A stretch of DNA of 61,407 nucleotides, from positions 1 to 61,407 of the forward strand of contig JANWWP010000030.1 of assembly GCA_025055575.1 (NCBI GenBank), in the 5' to 3' direction. A model generated the notes under the pieces. The model did not search any database, was not told the DNA's origin, and was given only the letters and a program-made list of their open reading frames with translations. The position numbers and the translations under genes are program-made. Below are positions 15,877 to 23,627 of the stretch, one piece after another (the stretch's first letter is position 1; the number at the start of each line of letters is the position of its first letter). The stretch is from Flavobacteriales bacterium. GTDB lineage: Bacteria; Bacteroidota; Bacteroidia; CAIKAF01.

Positions 15877-16622
15877 AGATAAAGAGCATTCTGATCTCCC
15901 AGCCCAAGCCGGAATCAGAAAAAAATCCTTACGCCGAATTAATCAAAAAATACAATGTCAAGATAGATTTTCGACCTTTCATCCAAGTGGAAGGCGTGGA
16001 CCTGATGGAATTTCGCAAACAAAGGATCCAAATTCTGGAGCATCAGGCCACCATTTTCACCAGCCGACATGGGGTGGATAATTTTTTTCGGTTGTGTAAA
16101 GAACTGAGGATCACAGTGCCCGATGAACACAAATATTTTTGCGCCAGCGAAGCGGTGGCACTGTATCTTCAGAAATACATCGTGTACCGGAAGCGCAAAA
16201 TATTTCACGGCAAATCGCAGATCGAGGACCTGGCCGACATCCTCAAGAAGCATAAAAATGACAAAATGTTGATCGCCATTGGCGATAAATTGCAAGACTC
16301 CATTACGAACCTTCTGGACAAGCTTAAAATTCAATACTCCCAAGCGATCCTGTACCACACCAGATTCAGCGATCTCTCGGACCTCACCGATGTCTGGTAT
16401 GACATGCTGGTCTTTTTTAGTCCGGTGGGAATTGAATCTTTATTCCACAATTTTCCTAACTTTAAACAGCAAAATAAAATTATCGGCACCTTTGGCCCTA
16501 ATGTAAAAAAAGCCGCGGAAGAACACAACCTGGAAGTGCAGGTGTATGCCCCCACACCGGAGTCGCCTTCCATGACGACTGCGATTGATAAATTTTTGCA
16601 GAAGGTCAACGCCAAAAAGTGA
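15873..16622 (+). CDS. hemD: Uroporphyrinogen-III synthase family protein
   Basis: A 249-residue HemD-type protein from ATG 15873, which overlaps the preceding stop as ATGA. The two-domain cyclase fold is indicated by ATIFTSRHGVDNFFRLCKE in the first half (the 'fTSxngV' segment) and LVFFSPVGIESLFHNFPNF in the second half (the 'fxSpxgv' segment), followed by GTFGPNVKKAAEEHNLEVQV and PTPESPSMTTAIDKFL. It would close hydroxymethylbilane to uroporphyrinogen III in haem synthesis. Bacteroidota copies like this one are divergent, so enzymatic activity is likely but not proven by the sequence. It is coupled to rnpA by a GTGA overlap. Confidence 0.88.
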   Translation: MKIKSILISQPKPESEKNPYAELIKKYNVKIDFRPFIQVEGVDLMEFRKQRIQILEHQATIFTSRHGVDNFFRLCKELRITVPDEHKYFCASEAVALYLQKYIVYRKRKIFHGKSQIEDLADILKKHKNDKMLIAIGDKLQDSITNLLDKLKIQYSQAILYHTRFSDLSDLTDVWYDMLVFFSPVGIESLFHNFPNFKQQNKIIGTFGPNVKKAAEEHNLEVQVYAPTPESPSMTTAIDKFLQKVNAKK

Positions 16623-17050
16623 CCGGCGCCCCCCGACCAAGGCATCTGCCTGTGTCACGACCCGCTTCTTTTTTTGGATTGTCGAAACACAGCCGGCTTC
16701 GACGTTCTTCCGAAATAGAGGAAGTATTGAAAAAGGGCGTGCGCAAAAAGTGTGGCGTGCTTATGTGCCATGCGGCCATTTTGAGGCGCGCCGGCGGAGA
16801 GGGGTCCATGTATCCCAGGGCCGCGTTCGTGGTGAGCCGCCGACACTGGCCACGGGCCGTGGACCGCAACCGCATTAAACGGCTCATGCGGGAAGGTTTT
16901 CGTCTGCACAGACAGCGTTTGCTCCGCCAAGACCTGGCGCTGGTGCTGCGTTTCACAGGTCACACCAAGCCCGGTTTCAGGGATTTGTGTGAACATTTGT
17001 GCTGTATTTTTGATTGGATCAATCAAACCGAACTACCTGCGCTGGATTAA
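16619..17050 (+). CDS. rnpA: Ribonuclease P protein component
   Basis: A 143-residue basic protein, starting at GTG 16619 inside the hemD stop (GTGA). It contains the RnpA signature RAVDRNRIKRLMREGFR, preceded by AAFVVSRRHWP, and the N-terminal FGLSKHSRLRRSSEIEEVLKKG helix region. The protein binds the catalytic RNase P RNA and improves 5' maturation of precursor tRNAs. The usual rpmH neighbour is absent; instead rnpA lies between hemD and yidD, which is common in Bacteroidota. The N-terminal about 18 residues extend beyond the family core. Confidence 0.94.
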   Translation: MTGAPRPRHLPVSRPASFFGLSKHSRLRRSSEIEEVLKKGVRKKCGVLMCHAAILRRAGGEGSMYPRAAFVVSRRHWPRAVDRNRIKRLMREGFRLHRQRLLRQDLALVLRFTGHTKPGFRDLCEHLCCIFDWINQTELPALD

Positions 17051-17057
17051 CAAAATC

Positions 17058-17300
17058 ATGATGGTGCTCATTCGCATCTACCAGGTGGCCCTGTCTCCCT
17101 GGCTGGCCCCGTCGTGCCGTTTCACGCCCACCTGCTCGCAATATGCACTGGAAGCCTTTAAAATCCACCCATTTTTTAAAGCGCTCCGGCTTTCTTTGAA
17201 GCGCCTTTGGTCGTGCCGTCCTGGCGGGGGATGGGGCTATGATCCTGTACCACCGGCTTCAGGTTCTGGGGCACGGCAATCTTCTTTACCACTCAAATGA
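17058..17300 (+). CDS. yidD: Membrane protein insertion efficiency factor YidD
   Basis: A short YidD protein. The core reads VLIRIYQVALSPWLAPSCRF followed by TPTCSQYALEAF, and ends GGWGYDPVP, all family signatures including the cysteines. It is thought to help YidC/Sec insert inner-membrane proteins. I start it at ATG 17058 (80 residues); a GTG at 16989 in frame would overlap rnpA by 62 nt and add residues not seen in the family. It follows rnpA by 7 nt, the typical rnpA-yidD order. Confidence 0.92.
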   Translation: MMVLIRIYQVALSPWLAPSCRFTPTCSQYALEAFKIHPFFKALRLSLKRLWSCRPGGGWGYDPVPPASGSGARQSSLPLK

Positions 17301-17310
17301 AACCTTCCGC

Positions 17311-19044
17311 ATGAAAAAACTTCCCATATTTCTTTCTGGAGTCCTCTTTGCCTCCGTAGCCACATCGTGGATTCTAAAGACCTCGGATGATTTTTTTGAG
17401 GTCACCAAAAACATGGAAATATTCACATCGGTGTACAAGGAAGTGAACACCTATTATGTGGATGAACTGAAGCCCGGGGAGCTCATGAAAACCGGTCTGG
17501 ATGCCATGTTGTCGTCTTTAGATCCATATACCCACTTTTTTCCGGAAAGCCAGATTGAAGATGCGCGTTTTGAACAGTCCGGTACCTACGGTGGCATCGG
17601 AGCCTCATTTCGCCAGATTGATCAGCAAATCACGCTGATGGAAATTTACGAAAACTCTCCGGCCCAGAAAGCCGGCCTAATGCCCGGCGATGTGTTGCTG
17701 GAGGTGAACGGCAGGCCTGTGAAAGGCCGGAGCGGCGAAGAAGTGATGCGGCTTGTGAAGGGGGCGCCCAAAACGGAAGTCGTGCTTAAAGTGTTGCGCG
17801 ATAAGGAGGAACTCACTTTCCGCCCTCTGCGGGAAGAAATTAAACTAAAAAATGTTTCCTACTCTACCCTTGTGGAAAATATGGCTTACATCCGGCTGGA
17901 GCATTTTATGCCCAACGCCGCAGCGGATGTTAAAGCCGCTTTTCTGAAACTTCGGGAAAATACCCGACCCGAGGGCGTGATCCTGGACCTCCGCGGCAAT
18001 CCCGGCGGCCTTCTGCACGAAGCTGTGAACCTGTGCAACCTGTTTCTGGATAAAGGGAAAGAAGTCGTCTTTACAAAGGGAAAGGTGAAAGAGTGGAACA
18101 AATCTTTCCGGACCCTGAATGCTCCCTTGGACAAGGAAATTCCAATAGCTGTTCTGGTGGACGGCAGGTCGGCATCTGCTTCGGAGATTGTGGCGGGTAC
18201 ATTCCAGGATTACGACCGCGCGGTGGTTTTGGGGAATCGGACCTTTGGCAAAGGTCTTGTTCAAATTACCCGTCCCATAAAATACAACGGGCAGCTGAAG
18301 GTGACCACTTCCAAATACTACACCCCCAGTGGCCGGTGCATTCAAGCCATAGACTACAGTTTGAAAACTTCGGGCGACAAAGGCCGCCGAATCAGCGATT
18401 CCTTGCAAAGAGCTTTTAAAACTCAGGCTGGGCGCACTGTGTATGATGGGGGTGGGGTGATGCCGGATATCGAAGTGGCCGATCCGCTCATCCATGATAT
18501 TGTGCAGGATTTGGTGCGGTCCAACCTGATTTTCTTTTTTGCCAACAAATACAGGAAAGAACATCCTTCCATCGCCTCTCCTGAGTCGTTTGAACTCACC
18601 GATGCAGAGTATGAGGCTTTCTGCCGCTTCGTCATGGAACGGACGGGTTCTTTTTCGCCCACCCTGGATCAGGCATTTGCCCAGCTTGAAAAATCCATGG
18701 CTGACATGGACCATCCGACAGAGATTCAGAGCGGGTTAAACACTTTAAAAAATGCTTTCCGGAAAGAAAAGGAAGCGGAGTTAAAAAAGTTTGCTTCGGA
18801 AATTAGGCCGTTGTTGGCTGAAGAAATCGTCAGCCGCTACTATTACAATTCCGGACGTACCGCCTATCGCCTCCGGCACGACGGAGACGTGCGGGAAGCC
18901 ATAGCGGTTCTTAAAGATCGCACACGGTACAAACACATTTTGTCATCGGCCTACGAGATACCAAGACGCGAGAAATTTGGGGATCGATCCAAACTGCGGG
19001 AGGTATTATTGTATGAGACGCCCTCCACACCCTTGGAAGAATAA
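17311..19044 (+). CDS. S41 family C-terminal processing protease
   Basis: A 577-residue periplasmic serine protease with an N-terminal membrane anchor (residues about 4-22). After a helical region with SLDPYTHFFPE comes a PDZ domain (about 90-165: YGGIGASF, NSPAQKAGLMPGDVLLEVNG). The peptidase core follows: ILDLRGNPGGLLHEAVNL, then GRSASASEIVAG with nucleophile Ser289, and TFGKGLVQ with Lys314 and Gln318. The 25-residue Ser-Lys distance matches Prc/CtpA. It trims C-termini of envelope proteins. The region after residue 400 is helical and without known motif. It starts 10 nt after yidD. Confidence 0.93.
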   Translation: MKKLPIFLSGVLFASVATSWILKTSDDFFEVTKNMEIFTSVYKEVNTYYVDELKPGELMKTGLDAMLSSLDPYTHFFPESQIEDARFEQSGTYGGIGASFRQIDQQITLMEIYENSPAQKAGLMPGDVLLEVNGRPVKGRSGEEVMRLVKGAPKTEVVLKVLRDKEELTFRPLREEIKLKNVSYSTLVENMAYIRLEHFMPNAAADVKAAFLKLRENTRPEGVILDLRGNPGGLLHEAVNLCNLFLDKGKEVVFTKGKVKEWNKSFRTLNAPLDKEIPIAVLVDGRSASASEIVAGTFQDYDRAVVLGNRTFGKGLVQITRPIKYNGQLKVTTSKYYTPSGRCIQAIDYSLKTSGDKGRRISDSLQRAFKTQAGRTVYDGGGVMPDIEVADPLIHDIVQDLVRSNLIFFFANKYRKEHPSIASPESFELTDAEYEAFCRFVMERTGSFSPTLDQAFAQLEKSMADMDHPTEIQSGLNTLKNAFRKEKEAELKKFASEIRPLLAEEIVSRYYYNSGRTAYRLRHDGDVREAIAVLKDRTRYKHILSSAYEIPRREKFGDRSKLREVLLYETPSTPLEE

Positions 19045-19061
19045 TTGGAAGCCCGCCCCGT

Positions 19062-19069
19062 TATTTTTG
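19062..19069 (+). promoter_or_regulatory. -7 element for the coiled-coil protein gene
   Basis: TATTTTTG matches TAnnTTTG exactly and ends 4 nt before the ATG at 19074. This is a possible internal promoter giving a leaderless transcript. Confidence 0.45.
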
Positions 19070-19073
19070 CAGC

Positions 19074-19979
19074 ATGAGTGGTGAGGCTTCTCCATCGTTT
19101 CGTATGGGCCGCGTTATAACGGTTCTCTTATTGGCTGCTTTGATCGTGAGCGTTTTTTTTAACTACCGCCTGAGCCGTACCGTGGCTGAAGTGCGCCAAG
19201 AGACCCAGGTGATTCAGAGTCGCTGCGACACAGTGGCTTTCCGTAAGGCCGAGCTGGAAAGAGAAGTGTTGGCCATTACAGAAGACCTTAATCGCTACAA
19301 AGGCCGCTCTGAAGAATTAGATCAACTGCTCCAGGAAGCCAATTCCAAAATCGAAAAACAGAAAAAAGAAATATCCCGTCTGATTGAGCAAAATAAGGAT
19401 TACAGTGTTTTGAAAGCCCGCTATGCCGACCTCCGACGCATGAAAGACCAGTATCTGGCCCAGATTGATTCGCTTATGGCAGAAAACAAAAAACTGCGCT
19501 ATGAGAACACCGAACTGGCCGTCAAAGTGGATAAGCTGAGAGAAGAAAAATCCAGCTTGACCGAAAAAGTGGAAAGAGCCGGCGCCTTGCGTTTAAGAAA
19601 TTTACGTATCACGGCTTTGCAGGTGCGCGCCAGCGGCCGGCAAAAGGAAGTGGATAAGGCCTCCAAGGCCGATCGTCTCAACATACGCATGGTGGTTCAG
19701 GAAAACCCACTTGCTTCGCCCGGCCCGCGAACGGCTTATGTGCGCATTCTTTCGCCCCAGGGATATGTGATGACCGATGTGAACGAAAGCATGAGAAAAT
19801 TTAAAACGCGCGAAGGCCGGGAAATTCCGTTCAGTCGTTCCGTGAATTTTGACTATGCGCGTTCGGAAGTGGCTTTAGAAGTAGATTATGACCAGGAAGT
19901 GTTCACTCCCGGAACGTTTCGAGTGGAAGTTTTTATTGACGGCGAACTGGCTGGGGTGGAACAATTCACGCTCCAATAA
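19074..19979 (+). CDS. Membrane-anchored coiled-coil protein
   Basis: A 301-residue protein with one N-terminal transmembrane helix (residues about 13-31, VITVLLLAALIVSVFFNY) and a long coiled coil to about residue 165, rich in E/K heptads such as EKQKKEISRLIEQNKD. The C-terminal 130 residues form an all-beta region (LRITALQVRASG at its start, VEVFIDGELAGVEQFTL at its end) like an immunoglobulin-type fold. The topology places the coil and beta domain outside the cytoplasm. I recognise the general architecture in Bacteroidota hypothetical proteins but no named function; a scaffold or envelope-spacer role is only a guess. A lipoprotein gene begins on the very next base after its stop. Confidence 0.8.
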   Translation: MSGEASPSFRMGRVITVLLLAALIVSVFFNYRLSRTVAEVRQETQVIQSRCDTVAFRKAELEREVLAITEDLNRYKGRSEELDQLLQEANSKIEKQKKEISRLIEQNKDYSVLKARYADLRRMKDQYLAQIDSLMAENKKLRYENTELAVKVDKLREEKSSLTEKVERAGALRLRNLRITALQVRASGRQKEVDKASKADRLNIRMVVQENPLASPGPRTAYVRILSPQGYVMTDVNESMRKFKTREGREIPFSRSVNFDYARSEVALEVDYDQEVFTPGTFRVEVFIDGELAGVEQFTLQ

Positions 19980-20330
19980 GTGGAAAAATTCTGGAATCTG
20001 GTCTTTCTTTGCTTTATAGCCGTAAGCTGCCAAAGTGAGGATCGGGCCCGCCCATGCCCCGAAGAGCGGATGGCGGCCTGCCTGACGGCCATGGCCCGTG
20101 CTCACACAGCATTCCAGGCTGGGTGGACAGACGCCCGGTATTCCTGGGCCGAGTTGAAGGAAGCGGCTCTGCACTCCTGCGGATGTTCTTCGGAGGCTTA
20201 TGAAAAGACCCTTCGGTGGCTTTTTATCAAGGATCCCCAAAAACTGGATGAACTATTCGTCAAAGCCTCCGGTCTGTTAAATCATCCTTCATCTCATACT
20301 CCTGGCATGATGGAGGCTCCCAAGCCCTAA
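19980..20330 (+). CDS. Small putative lipoprotein
   Basis: A 116-residue protein starting at GTG 19980, the base directly after the TAA of the coiled-coil gene, so it is surely translated from the same message. The N-terminus FWNLVFLCFIAVSCQ is a lipoprotein signal with cysteine at about position 17. The mature part has further cysteines (CPEERMAACL, SCGCSS) that could form disulfides or bind metal. No family recognised. It may work with the coiled-coil protein at the membrane. Confidence 0.6.
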   Translation: MEKFWNLVFLCFIAVSCQSEDRARPCPEERMAACLTAMARAHTAFQAGWTDARYSWAELKEAALHSCGCSSEAYEKTLRWLFIKDPQKLDELFVKASGLLNHPSSHTPGMMEAPKP

Positions 20331-20358
20331 ACCATTGCCGAGAAATTTTTTGATGTTA

Positions 20359-21699
20359 TCACTTAAATCCAAATTCGGCAATCAACCCCAACTTAATCTG
20401 ATAGCCGCTCACGTTCAACATAGCCTGCTGGTTGTTGCCATAACTAACATACTGGTCAGAATAATACAACGGAATTAACGGCACGGTGTATTGGAGGTTG
20501 GGTTTGAGCGCCAGGTGCGAGCCCACTTTAAAATTGCCACCAAACATAAACTGCACATCGGCCTGCGCATTGAAATTGCGGGGCCTCTGGGGGGTGGAAA
20601 TGAGTTCGTGGATTAGAAAAGAGGAACGGGCCGATTTTTCATCGGCAATGCCCACGATCTGGCCTAAACTATTGTACAATTCAGCCTGGTAGCTTCCGCG
20701 ATAAAAACTGAAGAAGGAAAGATTGAGGCCGCCGCTTAGAAAAAAATGTTTCCATTCATGCCCAAAATTTATGTAAATGCCAGGGTAATAAAGGCGGGCG
20801 GTTTCCCGGAAAAAAAGTAAATACGCCTGGCTGGAATCGCCCACTACCTGCACAGGGACATTTTCTCCTGTCGCTTTAAAGCCTTTGTTCCGGAAATTAA
20901 ATCCTCCTCTGAAAACAAACCCTTTCTTGAGCCTGGCCTTCATACCCACCCCCACATCAAAACCGAAACCCGGATTATCGCTGCGGTACACCGTATTCAA
21001 AAGATTAGGATAGTTGACAAAATTGTAGGTTCCAAAAAGGGGGAGTTCCAAGGCAATGTCCGGAGCGTTAGGTTCATAAATATCCTGTACCAGTGCCGGC
21101 CCGCCTTGGGAAAGCGTAGGTCCGCGACGGGGACGCCCGGCTTTCACCCAGTCGTTGTAATCCAGGGCAATATCTTCAGTGTTGGCTTCGGTGTATTGCT
21201 TATTACGGATTTTTTCCGGAATTTCAGGGTGATCGGCGAAGTACGCGGCCACGGTTTCCCGGAATTTACTGCCAGAGGGCACAGCCAGGGGCGTCTGATT
21301 TTTCTTTTCAAAGTAGTCTGTTTCTTCGGTTTCGTAGCCACTGCCTTTTTTCCGTCGGTAGGTATGCCGGTAGAGGGACACTTCGCCTTTCACCACCGCC
21401 AGCATGAAAACGGGATTGCCTTCTTTGTCTTTTCGTGCGAAGTATTCGTCGTTGCCTATCTTAAAATACTTATAGTCTTTGGGTGTTTTTCGTTTAAAAG
21501 TGCCTGTGGCCGGGTCCAGGACCTGAATGTAGCTGCTGAGTCTTTCGGCCCGATCAGGTTTCACCTGGGCTTTCACGGTGTCCCCTGAAGCTGTGACCAG
21601 CACGGCGTCTACGGCTTCCTTTTGTCCCCATGCATGGCCGGCGAGCAGCACCATCCAACTTATAACAATTAAAAGAACTCTTCTAAACAAAATATTCAT
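20359..21699 (-). CDS. Outer-membrane beta-barrel protein, unknown function
   Basis: A 446-residue protein from ATG 21699 with a signal peptide (VLLIVISWMVLLAGHAWGQ). Residues about 30-100 form a module with LVTASGDTVKAQVKPDR, resembling the 'gene product with DTVxG' beta modules common at the start of Bacteroidota outer-membrane proteins. A charged linker follows (about 105-180), then a C-terminal region (about 195-446) with alternating strands such as GFVFRGGFNFRNKGF and ending IKLGLIAEFGFK, as in a membrane barrel. No ligand or enzyme motif is visible. The gene is monocistronic and divergent from the PhoD-like gene, with a promoter in the 58-nt gap. Confidence 0.65.
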   Translation of the reverse strand: MNILFRRVLLIVISWMVLLAGHAWGQKEAVDAVLVTASGDTVKAQVKPDRAERLSSYIQVLDPATGTFKRKTPKDYKYFKIGNDEYFARKDKEGNPVFMLAVVKGEVSLYRHTYRRKKGSGYETEETDYFEKKNQTPLAVPSGSKFRETVAAYFADHPEIPEKIRNKQYTEANTEDIALDYNDWVKAGRPRRGPTLSQGGPALVQDIYEPNAPDIALELPLFGTYNFVNYPNLLNTVYRSDNPGFGFDVGVGMKARLKKGFVFRGGFNFRNKGFKATGENVPVQVVGDSSQAYLLFFRETARLYYPGIYINFGHEWKHFFLSGGLNLSFFSFYRGSYQAELYNSLGQIVGIADEKSARSSFLIHELISTPQRPRNFNAQADVQFMFGGNFKVGSHLALKPNLQYTVPLIPLYYSDQYVSYGNNQQAMLNVSGYQIKLGLIAEFGFK

Positions 21700-21713
21700 A
21701 CAATAATTCCGAA

Positions 21714-21721
21714 CAAATTTA
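21714..21721 (-). promoter_or_regulatory. -7 element for the outer-membrane protein gene
   Basis: TAAATTTG on the minus strand matches TAnnTTTG exactly, 14 nt upstream of the ATG at 21699. Confidence 0.45.
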
Positions 21722-21757
21722 ACGTACAAATTTGGGGCGTCTTGTATTATTGACGGC

Positions 21758-23107
21758 ATGATGTGGACTTTAGACATTCGAGGGCCTTTTTTGTTTTTAA
21801 TTTTTTCTGCGCTTCTAACCCAAGGCCAAAAATTGGTATGGGGGCCGGTGAAAGGCCATGTGGCGCATCGTGAAGCAGTAATTATCTATGGTTTTGAAAA
21901 ACCTTTGCCGCCGGAAGTGCAGAATAATCTGAAAGTGACCATTCAGCCCGAGTTGCCTTCTTTTACCTGGCGCGTGATACCGGTGCAGGAGCCACATATC
22001 CTGAAGGTGGCGGCAGAAAATTTATGGCCCGGTCAAACCTACATCCTGAAATTTTATTTGGAAGGTAAACCCTTAGGGCCGGAAGTCACCGTGACAACCC
22101 CCCGGGTGTATGCCCGATGGTCCCCGGGGGATCCGCCGGATTTTACTTTTCTTGCCGGTTCTTGTTTCTACCTCAACGACCGGCCCTTTGACCGTCCAGG
22201 AAAACCTTATGGCCAGGATTCCTCCATAATTGGAACCATGGCCTCCACACCAGCGGATTTCAATTTGCTGCTGGGAGACAATTTTTACTATCGCGAAGCC
22301 GACTGGAGCAGCCGTTCGGGCATGCGCTACAGGTATTATCACACCTTCACCCACCCCCTTATGGCGCGTCTTTTGGCCGCACGGCCTACTTATGCCATTT
22401 GGGATGACCATGATTTTGGCCCGAACGATGCCGACCACAGTTTTCCTCTTCGCAGGGATGCGTTGGAATTGTTCCGTGATCACTGGGGCAACCCTCCGAA
22501 TTCCTGGGCCGATGCTGGTATTTTCACCACCTTTGAATATGCGGACGCAGCGTTTTTCCTTTTGGACGACCGTTGGTTTCGTGCGCCCAACAATTTAAAA
22601 GATGCAGAAAGGCCTTTTCTGGGCGAAAAGCAGGTACAATGGCTCGTGGAGAGCCTTGTAACCTGCGAAAAAGCCTGGAAATTTGTGGTGTGTGGCAATC
22701 AAATGATCAACAACACGGAGGCTAAGGAATGTTACAGAAGCTACGCCGGAGAGTTTAACCGGTTATTTCGGGAGGTGCGGCGTCAACGCATCGAGGGCCT
22801 GATCATCCTGAGCGGGGACCGCCATTTCTCCGAACTTTTAAAAGACACCACTTTGCTGGAGTATCCCTTGTATGAACTAACCTGCTCTCCTGTCACGTCC
22901 ACCCTTCATGAGATCACCTCGCCACAGGAAAAAAACAATCCCCTTCGCGTGCCCGGCTCATTAGTACAGACCAATAATTTTAGCCGTCTCAGTATCCGCG
23001 GTCCCAAACAAAACCGTGTACTGTATCTGGAGCATTTAGATGCCAAAGGCCGCAGCTTGTGGCAGTATGAAATCCCCTACAGTCAATTAAAAATTCGAAA
23101 ACCCTAG
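21758..23107 (+). CDS. PhoD-like metallophosphatase, secreted
   Basis: A 449-residue protein with a signal peptide (FLFLIFSALLTQGQ). An N-terminal fibronectin-like domain (about 25-115, ending in GPEVTVTTPRVYA) precedes the PhoD metallophosphatase domain. Metal-ligand motifs are FLAGSCF, LLGDNFYY, AIWDDHDFGPND, VVCGNQMINN and LILSGDRHFSEL, in the order seen in alkaline phosphatase D. It should hydrolyse phosphodiesters or monoesters outside the cytoplasm. A partial -7 box TATTATTG (21745-21752) ends 5 nt before the ATG. tsaE follows after 26 nt. Substrate not predictable. Confidence 0.9.
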   Translation: MMWTLDIRGPFLFLIFSALLTQGQKLVWGPVKGHVAHREAVIIYGFEKPLPPEVQNNLKVTIQPELPSFTWRVIPVQEPHILKVAAENLWPGQTYILKFYLEGKPLGPEVTVTTPRVYARWSPGDPPDFTFLAGSCFYLNDRPFDRPGKPYGQDSSIIGTMASTPADFNLLLGDNFYYREADWSSRSGMRYRYYHTFTHPLMARLLAARPTYAIWDDHDFGPNDADHSFPLRRDALELFRDHWGNPPNSWADAGIFTTFEYADAAFFLLDDRWFRAPNNLKDAERPFLGEKQVQWLVESLVTCEKAWKFVVCGNQMINNTEAKECYRSYAGEFNRLFREVRRQRIEGLIILSGDRHFSELLKDTTLLEYPLYELTCSPVTSTLHEITSPQEKNNPLRVPGSLVQTNNFSRLSIRGPKQNRVLYLEHLDAKGRSLWQYEIPYSQLKIRKP

Positions 23108-23133
23108 CGGTTTCCAAGAAAAAATTTACCGGA

Positions 23134-23568
23134 TTGGAATTCCATCTTGCCACTCCTGAAGATTGTCAGCCGGCCGCTGAAAAGATTCTTCAAACCTTTC
23201 CTGAAACCCGACTTTTTCTTCTGGAAGGCCCCCCCGGATCAGGGAAAACCACGCTGATACAGGCTTTTATGCGGTGTCTGGGAGTGGAGGAACCTGTGAC
23301 AAGTCCCACTTTTGCCTTGGCCCATCTGTACCACAATTCTGCAGGCAAGGCCTTTGCTCATTTGGACCTGTACCGCATTGGAAGTCTGGAGGAGGCTTTG
23401 GAGGCAGGTCTTGCGGAAATTCTAGAGGAGCCTTATGAAAAGATTTTTATAGAATGGCCTTCCTGTGTTCCGGAATTATTCGATGATAAGGACACAGTTC
23501 GGATTTTTTGCGCTTACCAAGGTTTCTATCGGCGGGTTGTGGTTAAGGGGACCCACGAAAGTTCTTAG
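23134..23568 (+). CDS. tsaE: tRNA threonylcarbamoyladenosine biosynthesis ATPase TsaE
   Basis: A 144-residue TsaE. The P-loop GPPGSGKTTLIQAFMRCLG lies at residues about 31-50, then SPTFALAHLYHNSAGKAFAH, LDLYRIGSLEEALEAGLAE and FIEWP, all family marks. TsaE is the ATPase that supports the TsaB-TsaD complex in making t6A at position 37 of ANN-decoding tRNAs. The start is TTG 23134, chosen because the family N-terminus (EFHLATPED) begins there and no ATG is available. It is probably co-transcribed with the PhoD-like gene and converges on the ammonia-lyase gene. Confidence 0.93.
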   Translation: MEFHLATPEDCQPAAEKILQTFPETRLFLLEGPPGSGKTTLIQAFMRCLGVEEPVTSPTFALAHLYHNSAGKAFAHLDLYRIGSLEEALEAGLAEILEEPYEKIFIEWPSCVPELFDDKDTVRIFCAYQGFYRRVVVKGTHESS

Positions 23569-23627
23569 GTCGGCGGGTGTTGGTGTGTTTATATTTTTAG
23601 GTGACCCGTGGCGAAAATGCGTGTGGA

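Noticed and set aside
23545-23565. Second copy of GGGGACCCACG seen at 2602-2612
   Set aside because: The match is only 13 nt including flanks, and here it is coding sequence of tsaE, so it is probably chance.
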